NCBI GenBank assembly: GCA_026826555.1
Contig: JAKSZT010000089.1
Span: 875,437-939,436, forward strand
Direction: 5' to 3'
DNA length: 64,000 bases
From: Tolypeutes matacus
Lineage: Eukaryota; Chordata; Mammalia; Cingulata; Chlamyphoridae
In this document: positions 35,801 through 47,200 of the stretch, one piece after another
Layout of the letters: each line of letters starts with the position of its first letter
Numbering within the stretch: the stretch's first letter is position 1
Translations under genes and position numbers: made by a program
The notes under the pieces: generated by a model
The model's database searches: none
What the model was told of the DNA's origin: nothing
Seen by the model: the letters and a program-made list of their open reading frames with translations, nothing else

Positions 35801-37984
35801 GCCATCAAGATGGGCTGGCTCCAGCCTCGCCGGCCCCGGGACCCGACCCCCAGCTACTATGACCTGTGGGCCCAGGAGGACCCCAGCGCCATCTTGGGGC
35901 GCCACAAGATGCATGTCCCTGCCCCCAAGCTGGCCCTGCCTGGCCACGCGGAGTCGTACAACCCCCCTCCCGAGTACCTGCCCAGCGAGGAGGAGGTGGG
36001 CTCCGGGCCCTGGGCGTGGGAGGTGGGCCTGGCCTTGGGCAGGGTCTCTGGCTCACCCCCTGCCTCTACAGCGCTTGGCATGGGAGCGGCAGGAGCCTGG
36101 CGAGAGGAAGCTCAGCTTCCTGCCGCGGACGTTCCCGAGCCTGCGGGCAGTGCCCGCGTACAGCCGCTTCATCCAGGAGCGCTTTGAGCGCTGCCTCGAC
36201 CTCTACCTGTGCCCACGGCAGCGCAAGATGCGGGTACGAGGGGGGCGGCTTTCGGGGGGTGGCCACGGGGCGGCAGGGGCTGATGGCACACTTTTCTACC
36301 CCAGGTGAGTGTGGACCCCGAGGACCTCGTCCCCAAGCTACCGCGCCCTCGAGACCTGCAGCCCTTCCCCACGTGCCAGGCCCTGGTGAGCCTGGGGTGG
36401 GGTGGGGTGGGGTGGGGTGGGGTGGGGTGGGGTGGGGGAGACTCTCGGCTGCCGGGCCTTGGCTGCAGCCCCTCACCAGCCTGCCCCCTCCTCAGGTCTA
36501 CAGGGGCCACAGCGACTTGGTCCGCAGCCTCAGCGTCTCGCCAGGGGGCCAGTGGCTGGCTTCAGGTGGGCTGGCGTGGGGCTCGAGGGGGGCGGGCCGG
36601 GGGCGGGCCGGGCACACGGCTGAGGGGTCCTGGCTCGGTGCAGGCTCGGACGATGGCTCCGTGCGGCTCTGGGAGGTGGCCACCGCCCGCTGCGTGAAGA
36701 CCGTGTCCCTGGGGTCCGTGGTGAAGGGTGTCGCCTGGAACCCCAGCCCCACTGTCTGCTTGGTGGCCGTGGCCATGTGAGTGGGGGGCTGGGGGCCTGG
36801 GGGGGCTGGGGCTGCAGGGCGGCTCGGTGCCCAGGGCTGGCTCTGACTCTGGCCTGCAGGGAGGATGCGGTGTTGCTGCTAAACCCGGGCCTGGGGGACC
36901 GGTTGGTTGTGGGCAGCACCGACCAGCTGCTGAGCGCCTTCGTGCCGCCAGAGGAGCCACCGCTGCAGCCCACCCAGTGGCTGGAGGTCTCGGAGGAGGA
37001 GCGCCAGGGGGGCCTGCGGCTGCGCATCAGTCACGGCAAGGTGCGGGCAGGGGCGGGGGCCGTCGGGCAGGGGCCTTGCTCTCCAGCCCCACGCTGCAGC
37101 TCCATCTCCTCACAGCCCGTGGCACAGGTGGTCTGGCACGGGCGCGGCGACTACTTGGCCGTGGTGCTGGCAGCGCAGGGCCACTCGCAGGTGCTGATCC
37201 ACCAGCTGAGCCGGCGCCGCAGCCAGAGCCCGTTCCGCCGCAGCCACGGGCAGGTGCAGCGCGTGGCCTTCCACCCTAGCCGGCCCTTCCTGCTCGTGGC
37301 CTCCCAGCGCAGCATCCGCCTCTACCACCTGCTGCGCCAGGAGCTCACCAAGAAGCTGATGCCCAACTGCAAGTGGGTGTCCAGCCTGGCTGTGCACCCC
37401 GCAGGTGAGGGCGGCGGCTGGGGGCCGCAGGGCGGGCTGGGGGCCGCAGGGCCCCGGGCACTCACAGCACCTGCCCCGGCCAGGTGACCACGTCCTCTGC
37501 GGCAGCTACGACAGCAAGCTGGCGTGGTTTGACCTGGACCTTTCCCCCCGCCCGTACCGTGTGCTGAGGTGAGCGGCGGGCACGGGCGGGGGCTCCCCGC
37601 ACCCCATTCCCTGCCGGGCCGGCCACCAAGGCTCCCTTGCTCCACCCCAGGCACCACAAGAAGGCCCTGCGGGCGGTGGCCTTCCACCCACGCTACCCGC
37701 TCTTCGCGTCCGGCTCCGACGACGGCAGCGTCATCGTGTGCCACGGCACCGTGTACAGGTGAGCGCCCCCGTGCCCTCTGCCCCCGTGCCCTCTGCCCCC
37801 GCGCCCTCTGAGCCTCTGCTTTCTCCACAGCGACCTGCTGCAGAACCCGCTGTTGGTGCCCGTGAAGGTGCTTAAGGGACATGCACTGACCCGCGGCCTG
37901 GGGGTGCTGGACGTGGCCTTCCACCCGAGCCAGCCCTGGCTCTTCTCTGCAGGGGCCGACGGCACACTGCGCCTCTTCACCTAG
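20880..37984 (+). CDS. BOP1: BOP1, ribosome biogenesis WD40 protein (16 coding exons, complete)
   Basis: BOP1 works in the nucleolus as a scaffold of the PeBoW complex (PES1-BOP1-WDR12), needed for 28S and 5.8S rRNA maturation and 60S assembly. Exons: 20880-20957, 22815-23012, 26870-26953, 35162-35316, 35402-35519, 35596-35697, 35783-35995, 36072-36233, 36305-36385, 36496-36565, 36644-36776, 36860-37040, 37116-37404, 37484-37568, 37651-37758, 37831-37984. All introns are GT-AG and the phases join into 736 residues plus a TAG stop, close to human (about 746). The ATG has A at -3 and G at +4. Residues about 27-120 are an acidic, serine-rich tail ([20 protein letters not shown]). Residues about 121-395 are the BOP1NT domain. 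WD40 repeats begin near 399 (VYRGHSDLV) and end [12 protein letters not shown]...DGTLRLFT. No frameshift or stop is seen. SCX lies antisense in intron 3. Confidence 0.97.
20958..22814 (+). other. BOP1 intron 1
   Basis: The first about 300 bp continue the CpG island. A C-run lies at 21353-21369. The rest is single-copy with no coding or repeat signal I can support. Confidence 0.7.
23582..23655 (-). mobile_element. Old tRNA-Ala-like SINE fragment
   Basis: The minus strand carries AGCGGGTGCAGCTCAGCGGC...GAGGTCCTGGGGTACC, a tRNA-Ala-like head without tail. It lies in BOP1 intron 2. Confidence 0.7.
23765..23868 (-). mobile_element. Old tRNA-Ala-like SINE
   Basis: The minus strand reads GTGGATGCAGCTCAGCGGCT, then a GGTTCAATCCC B-box near 23800, then an A-rich tail (T-rich at 23768-23792 on plus). 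It is about 110 bp from the previous fragment, in the same orientation. Confidence 0.75.
30148..30200. repeat. (GGGGA)n purine tract
   Basis: It consists of runs of four or five G separated by single A, about ten units, on the plus strand. It is G-quadruplex capable. Confidence 0.9.
30534..30589. repeat. Poly-C tract
   Basis: It is 56 bases almost entirely C, broken by G and T at a few sites. Its true length may be misjudged by the assembly. Confidence 0.9.
32199..32204 (-). promoter_or_regulatory. Candidate SCX poly(A) signal
   Basis: ATTAAA on the minus strand lies 322 bp past the SCX stop codon. It sits in a small AT-rich patch (about 32160-32245) inside otherwise very GC-rich BOP1 intron 3, which fits the end of a 3' UTR. 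A second hexamer further along could be used instead. The usage is inferred. Confidence 0.5.
32527..33652 (-). CDS. SCX: Scleraxis bHLH factor, 5' end lost in assembly gap
   Basis: Scleraxis is a class II basic helix-loop-helix factor that heterodimerises with E proteins, binds E-boxes and drives tendon and ligament genes. Two coding exons are visible: 33272-33652 (running into the N gap at its 5' side) and 32527-32565, separated by a 706-bp GT-AG intron. The first gives 127 in-frame residues: a Gly/Ala/Arg-rich stretch, then the bHLH with basic region [20 protein letters not shown] and helix 2 around [20 protein letters not shown], then a Pro-rich C-terminal part ending [12 protein letters not shown]. 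The second gives 12 residues, [12 protein letters not shown], and TAG. Visible length is 139 of about 200 residues, so the start codon and about 60 residues should be inside 33653-34052. The gene is wholly within BOP1 intron 3 on the other strand, as in human. Confidence 0.95.
33653..34052. other. Assembly gap of 400 N
   Basis: There are exactly 400 undetermined bases inside the SCX CpG island. The round length suggests a sized or estimated gap. The gap should contain the first about 60 codons of SCX and its start codon. Any reading frame drawn across it is meaningless. Confidence 0.99.
36394..36438. repeat. (GGGGT)n in BOP1 intron 9
   Basis: About nine GGGGT units begin 8 bp after the exon 9 donor (exon ends 36385) and fill nearly half of a 110-bp intron. 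The repeat is G-quadruplex capable in the RNA, near the 5' splice site. Confidence 0.92.
37766..37810. repeat. 15-bp tandem triplication in BOP1 intron 15
   Basis: There are three copies of CCCCCGTGCCCTCTG (the third with one change, CGCG for CGTG). They make up 45 of the 72 bases of this intron, so the minimal intron probably grew by slippage. Confidence 0.92.
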
Positions 37985-38105
37985 CCCCTGGACCCCCGAG
38001 GCCTTCAGTGGAGCCCCCCTTGCCTAGTGTGCTGTCACCCTGTGCTGGGGGGGGGGGCCAGCCGCCTTGACCCCACCTTGCCCACATCACTGAGCAGCAG
38101 ATAAC

Positions 38106-38114
38106 TTTATTAAA
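38106..38114. promoter_or_regulatory. Overlapping poly(A) signals for convergent BOP1 and MROH1
   Basis: The 9-mer TTTATTAAA holds AATAAA on the minus strand (complement of 38106-38111), 123 bp past the MROH1 stop, and ATTAAA on the plus strand (38109-38114), 125 bp past the BOP1 stop. No other canonical hexamer is evident in the 249 bp between the stops. The two 3' UTRs are therefore predicted to overlap by a few tens of bases, cleaving at or beyond this point. Use of both signals is inferred. Confidence 0.7.
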
Positions 38115-38233
38115 AGAAGGGGTACACAGGACCTTGTCCCCCACCCCCTGGCCTCCGGGGCGTCCTTGCCGTGGGGGTGGGCGACCAGCTCCAGGGTCAG
38201 GCTGCCCAGTCGGTTCTTGGGGGGACTCCGCGC

Positions 38234-41200
38234 TCAGGCAAACTTCACCAGGCGGCCCAGGGCCTCGGCCGCGCTCATGCGCACCACGGGGGCGGGGTCC
38301 TTGAGCAGGAGCTGGAGAGCTGGGGGGCAGGGGCGCCGCTGCCTGGGGGGCTGTCCTCGGGCCCCCCCAGCGTCCCCCTGGGGTTCTGGCCCCGCCTCCA
38401 GCGCGGGGAGGGCCCAGCTCGGCTGAAAGGGGGCTGGCCAGTGCTGCCCGGGAGGGCTCAGGAGCCAGCGGAAAGATAGTTTTTCCTTTTTTAGTGTTTT
38501 TTAAGCTCTCTTGGAACAGTTAGGAAGTTTCCGTGAATTACCAGAGACGATGAGGTCACCAGTGACAAGGAAAAAATCCTTGAAATCCAGGAAAATCACT
38601 TAGTCCCCGTGTTGCCCACAGGGTCAGCAGGGCCCCAGCGGAGCCGCGCGGGTTGGGGAGTGGGCGGGCGTGGGGGGGGGGACACTCACCGGCTATGAGC
38701 TGCTCCAGGTCCACCTGGGGCGCGCTCTCGGGGTCTGCATGCAGCACGAGGAAGCCTGCGGGGGCGGGGCGGAGGCGGTCAGTGGGCGGCGGGGGGGGCG
38801 GCGGGGCGGAGGCGGTCAGTGGGGGGGCGGCGGGGGCGCTCACCTACGAGCAGGGGCGCGGCGGCGCGCACGCCCTCCCAGGGGCTCTTGAAGTAGAAGA
38901 GGCTGGTGCTGAGCAGGCGGCCCAGCGCCTCGGGGAAGCGGCGCATCTGCAAGGCGGGCGGTCAGCGCAGGCTCCGCCCCGGGCGCGGACCCCCGGCCCG
39001 CGCCCCCCGGCCCCCGCCGCACCAGGTGTTTGGTGGCCACGTTGAAGAACTCGCCCAGGTGCGGGCCGCGGCCTTCTTGCAGGTGCTTCTGGAACGCGGC
39101 CTCCAGCTCCTCGCACTCCAGGTTGGGGCCGCACATGCGTAGAGCGAACCTGCAGGCCTGCAGGGCACGACGCTGAGCCCCCGCGCCCCCGGCCCGGGCC
39201 GCGCCTCCCGGCCCCACCGCCACTCACGCTGACCACGCGGGCTTGGGGGTCGCGCAGGTGCAGCAGCAGGGGCGCCAGCCCGCCCACGGCCTGCTCCAGG
39301 AACACGTCCTCGCAGTCCCCGTGGCAGGCCCTGTTGAGGTGCCCGAGGAGGCTGAAGGCGGCCCGGCGGAGCTCCGTCTTCTCCTGCGGCGGGGAGCGCG
39401 GGGAGGGCGCTGAGGGCGAGGGGGAAGGGCGGGCGCTGCCGGCCCCCCGGGCGGGGTCCCCCACGGCCTACGCTATCGAAGAAGGGCCGGATGCGGATGG
39501 CGACGTGCAGCAGCACCGAGCGCAGCTCGCCGGGCTCCAGCAGGGCCAGCAGCCGCGCCAGGCCCTCCATGGCCTCCAGCGCCACGGGGCCGTGCGGCTC
39601 GTCGGCGTCGTCCAGGCCCCCGAGCATGGCCGTCAGGAGCTGGGGGCCGTGCGCCCGCACCTGCAACGGCCTGCGCTCAGCCGGGCCGGCCCGGCCCGCC
39701 CCGCAGCCCCGCAGCCCCGCAGCCCCGCGGCCCACCTTGTCCGGGGAGCCGGTGGCCACGTTGGCGAGCCCGCGGAGCACGAGCCGCCGCACGCTGGCGC
39801 TGGCGTCCTTCTGCCGGGCCGCCAGGTTGTCCAGCAGCGACTCCAGCAGCAGCAGGTCCTTTGCCACGTTGCTGCTGAGCAGCTGCGGACAGAGGCGCGT
39901 GGGCAGGTGGCAGAGGAGCAGTGCGCAGGGCCGGGGAGCCCGGGCACCGAGGCGAGGCTCTGGCCCCCGGAGCACCCTGCATCCATCCCACCCCACTCCG
40001 GTCCCAGCCAGGCCTGCACCCCCCCACACACCACTAACCAGCGCCCTCAGCCCCCTGGGCAGTGAAGGCCGTGTCACTGTCAGGGGCTCTGGTGGGCGCC
40101 AGGCTAGTGGCCTCCCCACACGCCCTCCACAGGCAGGGCAGAGCGGGTGGAGCCCGGGGCCCTCACCTGTGCCAAGAAGGCCGTGGAGGTGATCCTCTGG
40201 ACCTCGTAGGCGCTGTTCTGCGTGGAGAGCAGTGCCTTCATCGCCAAGGGGAGCCGGGGGCCCGCGTGCTTGGCCATTGCGCTGGAGGGAGGCGGGGCAG
40301 GTGGAGGCCCCCGGCAGGCCCCAAGGCGCCCCCACCACACCCAGCTGGGAGACCTGCTCTGCTTACCTGGCCAGCCGAGTGACCCCTTCCTCGTGGCCTT
40401 CGGAGGTTCTCAGCAGCTCCCAGCCCCCCTCCTGCTCCATGAGCCTGACCACGTCCTCGCTGCCCGCCCGCAGCAGCATGGCTTGCAGGGTGTCCACGGC
40501 CAAGCTGTGGGGGGGCACGGGTGCTCAGTCCCCCCACAAGGGGTGCCCACTTGGCTCCCTGCACACGCAAACACCCAGTGGTGAAGGATATGCCGCAGCT
40601 CGCACAGGCCTTGGAGGGACGCTCCAGCAAGTGAGGGGCACCCCCAGTGAGAGGCCCCCTTTCTTTGGGAAGGGCCAGGCTGGGGCAAGTGAAGGGAAGA
40701 GCCCGCTCTGCCCTCTGGACCTGGCTTCAGGGAGGCAGCCCCGGGTCTGCACCCCTCGAGCCCTCCGGGGTGGCAGTGCTGTGCCGTCAGCAGGAAGCTG
40801 CGGAGTGCAGCGGAGGGGCTTGCCGTCCTGGGCCCAGGACCCCTCCCCAGGACCCCGCAGGCAGGGCAGCCTCTGCAGCCACAGGAGAGCAGGGCCGCCC
40901 TGAGCACCAGCGCGCTCTGCACACGCCCCCTACCTCGCCAAGGGCAGGGTCCCTGGCCGGCTTTGGGCTGGGTGAGCACGTGCCCCGCCCCCCCCTCTCT
41001 GCAGGGGAGGGGGGGCCGCAGGAGCCGAACAGGAAACGAGCCTGATACTGTAAACCTCTCCAGGGCCCGAGCTCAGATAGGAGCCTCAGAGCTGTCCGCG
41101 GGCGGGGGGAGGGCTAGCTCCCGGGTCCCTGGGAGGGCAGGGTCCCCACAGCTGCTTCTGATGTGCCGTCGCCCCTCGCGCCCCCAGCCGGCACAGAGGG

Positions 41201-44200
41201 CTGTCCTGTCTGCGCCGCGAGGAGCTCCTGGCTCTGAGGGCAGCCACGGCAGCGCCGTCCGGCGAGGGCCCGCTGCACGCAGGCTCGGCCGGCGCCCCTC
41301 GAGCTGGCCCCGCTGTGACCTCGGGACCGTAAGCAGCTGCTAGGCCACGGGCTCGCCCTGGCCGCAGACAGGCGGCTGCGCTGGGGAAGTCGGGGAGAGT
41401 GGTGGGGAGAGCAGGCCCAGGAGGCAGCGCCGCGCTCTGTGGCTCGAGGGCAGCATCGTGGGTTTCCGGAAGCCCCAGGGCCTCCAGGTCACCCCGGGGC
41501 GCAGGGACGGGCGCGCGGCTGAGGATGGAAGGGGTCCAGGGGGCCTCAGCGCCCCGGCACTCGCCAGCCCTGCGGCCTCCCTCTCTCGCAGTCTCCCTCC
41601 CAAGAAGAAACTCCAGGATGCAGGTCCCGGCACCCCAGGAAGCCCACGATTCCAGCGGGGCCTGCGCCCCTGGGGAAGGGGCGGTCCTACAGATGCTGGG
41701 GTCCTACAGATGCAGTGCAGCCTTGGGCGTGGCTGGGGGCTGCGCCACAACATTCCCGAGGGGCCCAGGAGCTCATGCACAGCTCAGGTCAGCAGCTCCC
41801 TTGCCCGCGCGCACGCCGAGCTCCTAAGGGTGCATGTGTGGGCCTGGCTGAGCGCTGCAGCTCAAGGCCTCACGGGAGCCACCCCCACTCTCTCCGAGCC
41901 CCCACCGGGCCTACCCGGGGCCCGCCAGCCGTGACGCGTGGGCGCCTCCTAGAGCAAGTCTACAAGGTGGTCCTGCCACCGAGCAGCCCTGCAGCGGCAG
42001 TGCGGGCTGAGGCTGCACCCCAATCCCAACGTGTGCTCCCCCCATGCCGGCTCAGCATGCGGGGGCAGCGGCACCACCGCGGTTCTCCATCCCTGCGGAA
42101 GATGCGCACCCCCAGCCAGGCTGCCTGTGGAGCCAGAGCCCCAGGGAGGGCTGGTGCCTGGCGGCACTGCCCCCTGCACGTCCCTCAGGAGGCCCCAGGA
42201 GACCCGGGGCCACCACGCAGCTGCTGCGTAAGCACAGCCCGCATTTGCATGTGCACACGCATATGCCAGTGTTAATAAGAGCCAGGGTGTGGGTGTGGGT
42301 GTGGGGGCTTACCTGCAGGGCTCGAGGGCTCTGGTGGCCGGGGGGGTGCCTGCGCCCCTCCTCTCCTTGGCCTGCAGGCTCCGGGGCAGCTGGACGCCCA
42401 CGGAGCAGCTGATGCGCAGCAGGAGGGCCGCGAACAGCTCGGCGAACAGCTCCAGCACCGCGGGCCCGGACCCGGGGGCCGACAGGACCTCAAGCAGCGC
42501 GCACGTGGCCTAGGAAAGGGCCAGTCTGGGGTCCCCTCCCGCCCAGGCCGGCCAGCCTGACGCCTGGCGCTTGGGCCCACCCCACCCCAGCCTGGAGGTC
42601 CTGGCCCTGGGCAGGGCAAGGTGGGCTCGGGGGCGGGCCTGAGCCTCTTCTCTGGTCTCAGGAGGGAGAAAGATTTTTACAGCTGCTCCACAGCTTAGAA
42701 AGGTGCTGAGCTGAGGCCCAACACGCAGGTTGGAAACGCCACCCCTGGGGGCAAGCACCTGCGAGGCCCCTTCCCAGGCCTGGGTGGGGGTGGGCTTCTC
42801 ACACCAACCCGCCACGCCGCCCCTCCCTGGCTTCCTGGCGTGTGCCGAGCGGGAAGGGAAGACACAGATCCTCTGGGAGAGGAAGGTGGGTGGGGCCTCG
42901 GTGCTCCCGGGACCGGCACTCACAGCGAGGGGCAGCACGGTGGCCACGCGTCCAGGCGCGCTGCTCAGCAGGAAGGGCCGGCTCTCCTTGAACGGGACGT
43001 CTCTGCCGAGCTTCTCCAGCAGCAGCTCCAGCACCTGCGCGGTGAGGCTGGGCGCCATGGCCAGGGCCCGCCACAGGGTGCAGGTGATGCTGTGGAGGGG
43101 GGGGTCACCTGGAGGCCATGGCCAGCCATGGGTGCTAGCACCTGGCCAGGTTCCTGCCTGCCACCCCCCCACCGCCCCCAGGCTGCCTGCTGCCCCTCGA
43201 TCCTGCCCCAACTCAACCCCAGAAGCTGTCCAGGCTGCCCTGGTGCCAGCAGGCAGCAGAGAGGACCAGGGGAGAAGAGGTGGGCGTGAGTGGGGGAGGG
43301 CCTGGGAGTGGGTGGGTCCCAGGCAAGACCCCCAGAGCCTGCCAGATGCAAACACGGCTTTCCTGGGGGGGTGGCGTCCACCCGGCCCTTTTTGGGAGCA
43401 AGGACCAACACCTGGTCAGAGAAGCAAGTGCACGGGAGAGCGGGGACGCCGCACACAGACACACGGAGCGGCTCTGCTGAGCAGGCAAAAAGAAGTTCAA
43501 CTGCCAGCCTCAAAACAACTCACGAGAAGTGGATGTTTAAAAAACAGACACAGCAAATTTGAAAGAGAACCAAATAATCTTTTTAGAAATGGGAAAATAT
43601 GATAGTCGGTGGAGATGTTTGTCTGGGCACAGCAGGTTAGGGAAGCAGTGAACTGGAAGTTTTGAATTTCTGAGCAAATGATCCCAAACCCAGCACAGGG
43701 GGCGAATGGGGCAGAAGTTCAGAGGCCAAGTGAGGCGGCGGCCCAGGAGCAGAGCCAAGGCCACAGCAGCGGCGACGCTGGGAGGGCCAAAGGCTGAGGG
43801 CTTTTCAGAACCATGGACTCGGGGAGAACGAGACCCCACCTGGACCCCGGAGAAACGGCAAAAACCACCGGCAACCAGAGAAACGGCAGCAGGCCCCATG
43901 GGGAGAGGCAGACAGGCTTGCTCTGGCACCTGATCCGTGCTGCCCGAGGGGCAGTGAGATAAAGACGCTTGCAGGTAAACAAGAACGGGCTTGTCACCGA
44001 GGACCCTCTGGAAGGCAGAGGACCAGACTGAAAAGCAAGGAACCTGCAGAGAAGGCGCAGACCAGGATGGCCCAGGCAGACCTGCGCCGCTCTGCCAGCC
44101 GATTTTGGGAACCGGGTAGCGAGATCTTCGGCACTGCAGGCCGGGGGCCTCGACTAGTCGCATGCTATCGCATGCCATCGCAGCCCGGACGCAGCCCAGA

Positions 44201-47200
44201 CAGGAGACCAAGTGGGCACAGCCCTGTCCCAGGAAAATGCCGTCCGGGGATCCTGAGGTTTGACTTTCAGATGAATTGTGTGTGTCATGAAATGTTATTC
44301 TTCCTTTGCCTTTTAAAAAGCATTTTTGAATGTAAACTCTCTCACTTCCTGGGTCTCACAGAAGCAGGGTGGGCCAGATGAGGGGTGTGGACTCTTGGAC
44401 ATGTGTGCAGGGAAGGGGGTGCGTCTGCCTGCCAAGTGGAGGCCCAGGACATCCAAACTGTCATGTCCTTAAAGCCCAAGACCGGAGATGACCCAGCCCC
44501 AGCCCCGAAAATGGTGCATTAACCCCATGGAGCCAAACGCCACGCGGCCATGCGGAGGCATGCGCCACAGCCGCACGGGAATCCCGAGACAGCACGCCAC
44601 GCACGGGGCCCAGGGCCCGGGCTGCAGACATGGAGCGCAAGGCCAGGCGGGGCCCGCCTTGGGGACCGTGCACGGGCAGTGGTGGCCCTCCGCCATGTGG
44701 GCCTCAGGCTGGGCAGCTGCTGAGGACGGGCGTGCAGTTCTGGGCATCAGCCGCCCCTCAAAACCAAGTGAAAACAAGTACAGAAGCTGTGTGGGCACAA
44801 ACCTAGGAGTGGCCGGTGGGCAGCACCTGACACCAGCGACGTGCAACTGGGCGGCGGTGAGGGCTGGACCGTGTAGGTGGGTTTTATACGCATGTGATCA
44901 TGCGTAGTCACCGCTCGGGTCAAAGAAAGCAAATGGAGTGCAACTTACAAACTAATGGAATAAAAAATATAAAATTTGTAGACCTAAAAAAAAGACAACA
45001 GAGGACATTAAAAAAAGAAACAGGTGAGACTGATGGAAAGCATGAAAGACGGGCCGTAGAGCTGACGAGACAGCCCTTCACCTCGTGCCAGTGCCATGCC
45101 CAGGGCATGGGCGCCGGGAAGTGGTGGAGGACACACCGTGCGCAGCCAGACAGGAGGGGCCCCGGCGAGGACAGATGCCTGGCTGGCTGCGTGAGGCGGT
45201 GGAAGGCGGCAGACAGGAAGGTCAGGCCTGCGAGGGGCCCCTGGCCCCGTGGGCAGAGAGCAGCAAAACGCAAGCCACTGATGGAAGCCGGGAAGCTGGG
45301 AGGGGCAAGTTTGAGGGTAAACGGAGGTGCAGGAGACTGTCACCAGAAGACAGCCAAAGAAAGGCCTGGGGGTAAGTGGACATGGCTCAACCAGCTGGGC
45401 GCCCGCCTACCACACGGAGGTCTCAGGTTCAGGGCCCGGTGCCTCCTAAAGACGATGAGCAGATGCCACACCCGCCGCAGCTAGACGCCGCAGCCCGCTG
45501 GGAGCTGATGTGGCTCAGTCCTTTGGGCACTTGCAGCCCACGTGGGAGGTCCCGGGTTCAGTTCCCGGTGCCTCCTGGAGAAGGCGAGCAAACAATGAGT
45601 AGGCAGATGAGAGAACCATCTGGTGGGGGGGGAGGGGGAATAAATTTTCCTTTTAAATCTTAAAAAAAAAAAAAAAAAAAAGCCTGGGGCTCAGACTAGG
45701 GGTCTGCCCGAGTGACAGGGGTCTCCGGAGTGGACGGGCCTGAGACCAAGAACAAGGCTCGATCCAGCCCCACAGAGTGGGCTGGGGCAGGGGGACAAGG
45801 AGCCGAGAGCCTGCGCCAGCAGGGACGGAGTGGCAGGTGCAGGCAGGGTCCAGCACGCAGGACGGGTGCCAGGGAGGCCCTGAGGCCGGGATCCTGAGGC
45901 GGCAGGGTCCAGGTGAGCCAGATCTCTCCCTGGCTGTGGACTGGGCTTCACCCACCCTTGGCCCAGGGTCAGAGCAACAGCCACAAGTGAGGAAACGCAG
46001 GTGGCAAAGGCAGGGTGTGTGAGAATCCTGCCAAGGTGGCAGGTATGTGGTGGCCCACTGCCCCGCCCAGCCCTCGGTACCTGTCGAAGGGCAGGGGGCT
46101 GCCCAGGAGGCTGGTCACCACAGCGGCACAGTGCTGGGAGGCGAGGAGGTGGATGCTGTGCTGGGCAGCCTTCAGGACGTGCTCCTCCAGGGGCTCCTGC
46201 AGCTTGCAGCGCAGCACACTCACGATCTCAGGCACCTGGGGACCAGGAGGCCGTCAGCCCTGCACCAGGCCTCCTGTGCCCAGGCAGGCTCCCCGGGACA
46301 CACACCCGTCAAGAGCTGTTGTGGCCCGGCCAGAGCAGGGTGGTGCCAATGGGAAGGTCTGCTGTGAGCCTCAGTCCCAGGGCTGGGAGGAGGCGCCCAG
46401 CTTCAAGTGCCTGCGCAACCGTGGACTGCAGGAAGCGAGCGCCTGGGCTGCTGAACACTCCTCCAAAACTGTCTTCAGTTGTGCCCTCGCCACCAAAGGA
46501 CACCTAGCCGGGTGCAGAGCGCCAGGGCCGAGATGCTCTAAGAAGCCTGCAGTGTCTAACCAGGGCTCCCTTGACGTCATCTGTGTCTGGTCTCTGACTC
46601 CCTTTAAGATTTCCAACTTGTCCTTGGAGTCCTGTAGTTTCCCCATGTGCCCAAGTGTGGATTTAGTTTCTTTTCCAAGAACGAAAAAAAAAAAAACCAA
46701 AAAACTTCCTGTGTAATATAATCACCAAATTCAAAATTCACGAAAGGGCGCAGAGCGGCTCCTCCCTCCTTGGAAGCCAGGCCCCCACCCACCAGCCTTC
46801 CCAGGCAGCTGCCTCTCCATCCAGCACCATGAGCCTACCTAAGTAAACATGTTTCGGGGTCAGTTTAACACACTGTTTTGCACTTTGTAAGTCTCCCACC
46901 TCCCACACACTCTTCTCTCCGCCAAGGTCTCCTCCTGGAAGGTCCCAGCACGGGCCGGCTCCTCTGCTTGGCCCTCCCAGCTTCGTTGTGTGCCTTCTGG
47001 GCAGCCCCCCTCATCCTCTCATGAGCTGTCCCAATCGCTTTTAACCCATCTACTCGGTTTTCCATTCTGGTGACTGCATTTTCAGTTCCACAAAGGACCA
47101 GCTGGTTGTCTTGTTACTCGCCTGGTCTTTTCTCCTCATGAAGTGTTCTTTCATTATGGTCTCTATTGTTCCCTGCCTTGTAAATGATGTAAAAACCACT

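Noticed and set aside
38640..39740. Short direct repeats that might suggest a repeat array such as CRISPR
   Set aside because: They are GC-rich intronic slippage duplications with no regular spacers, in a mammalian gene.
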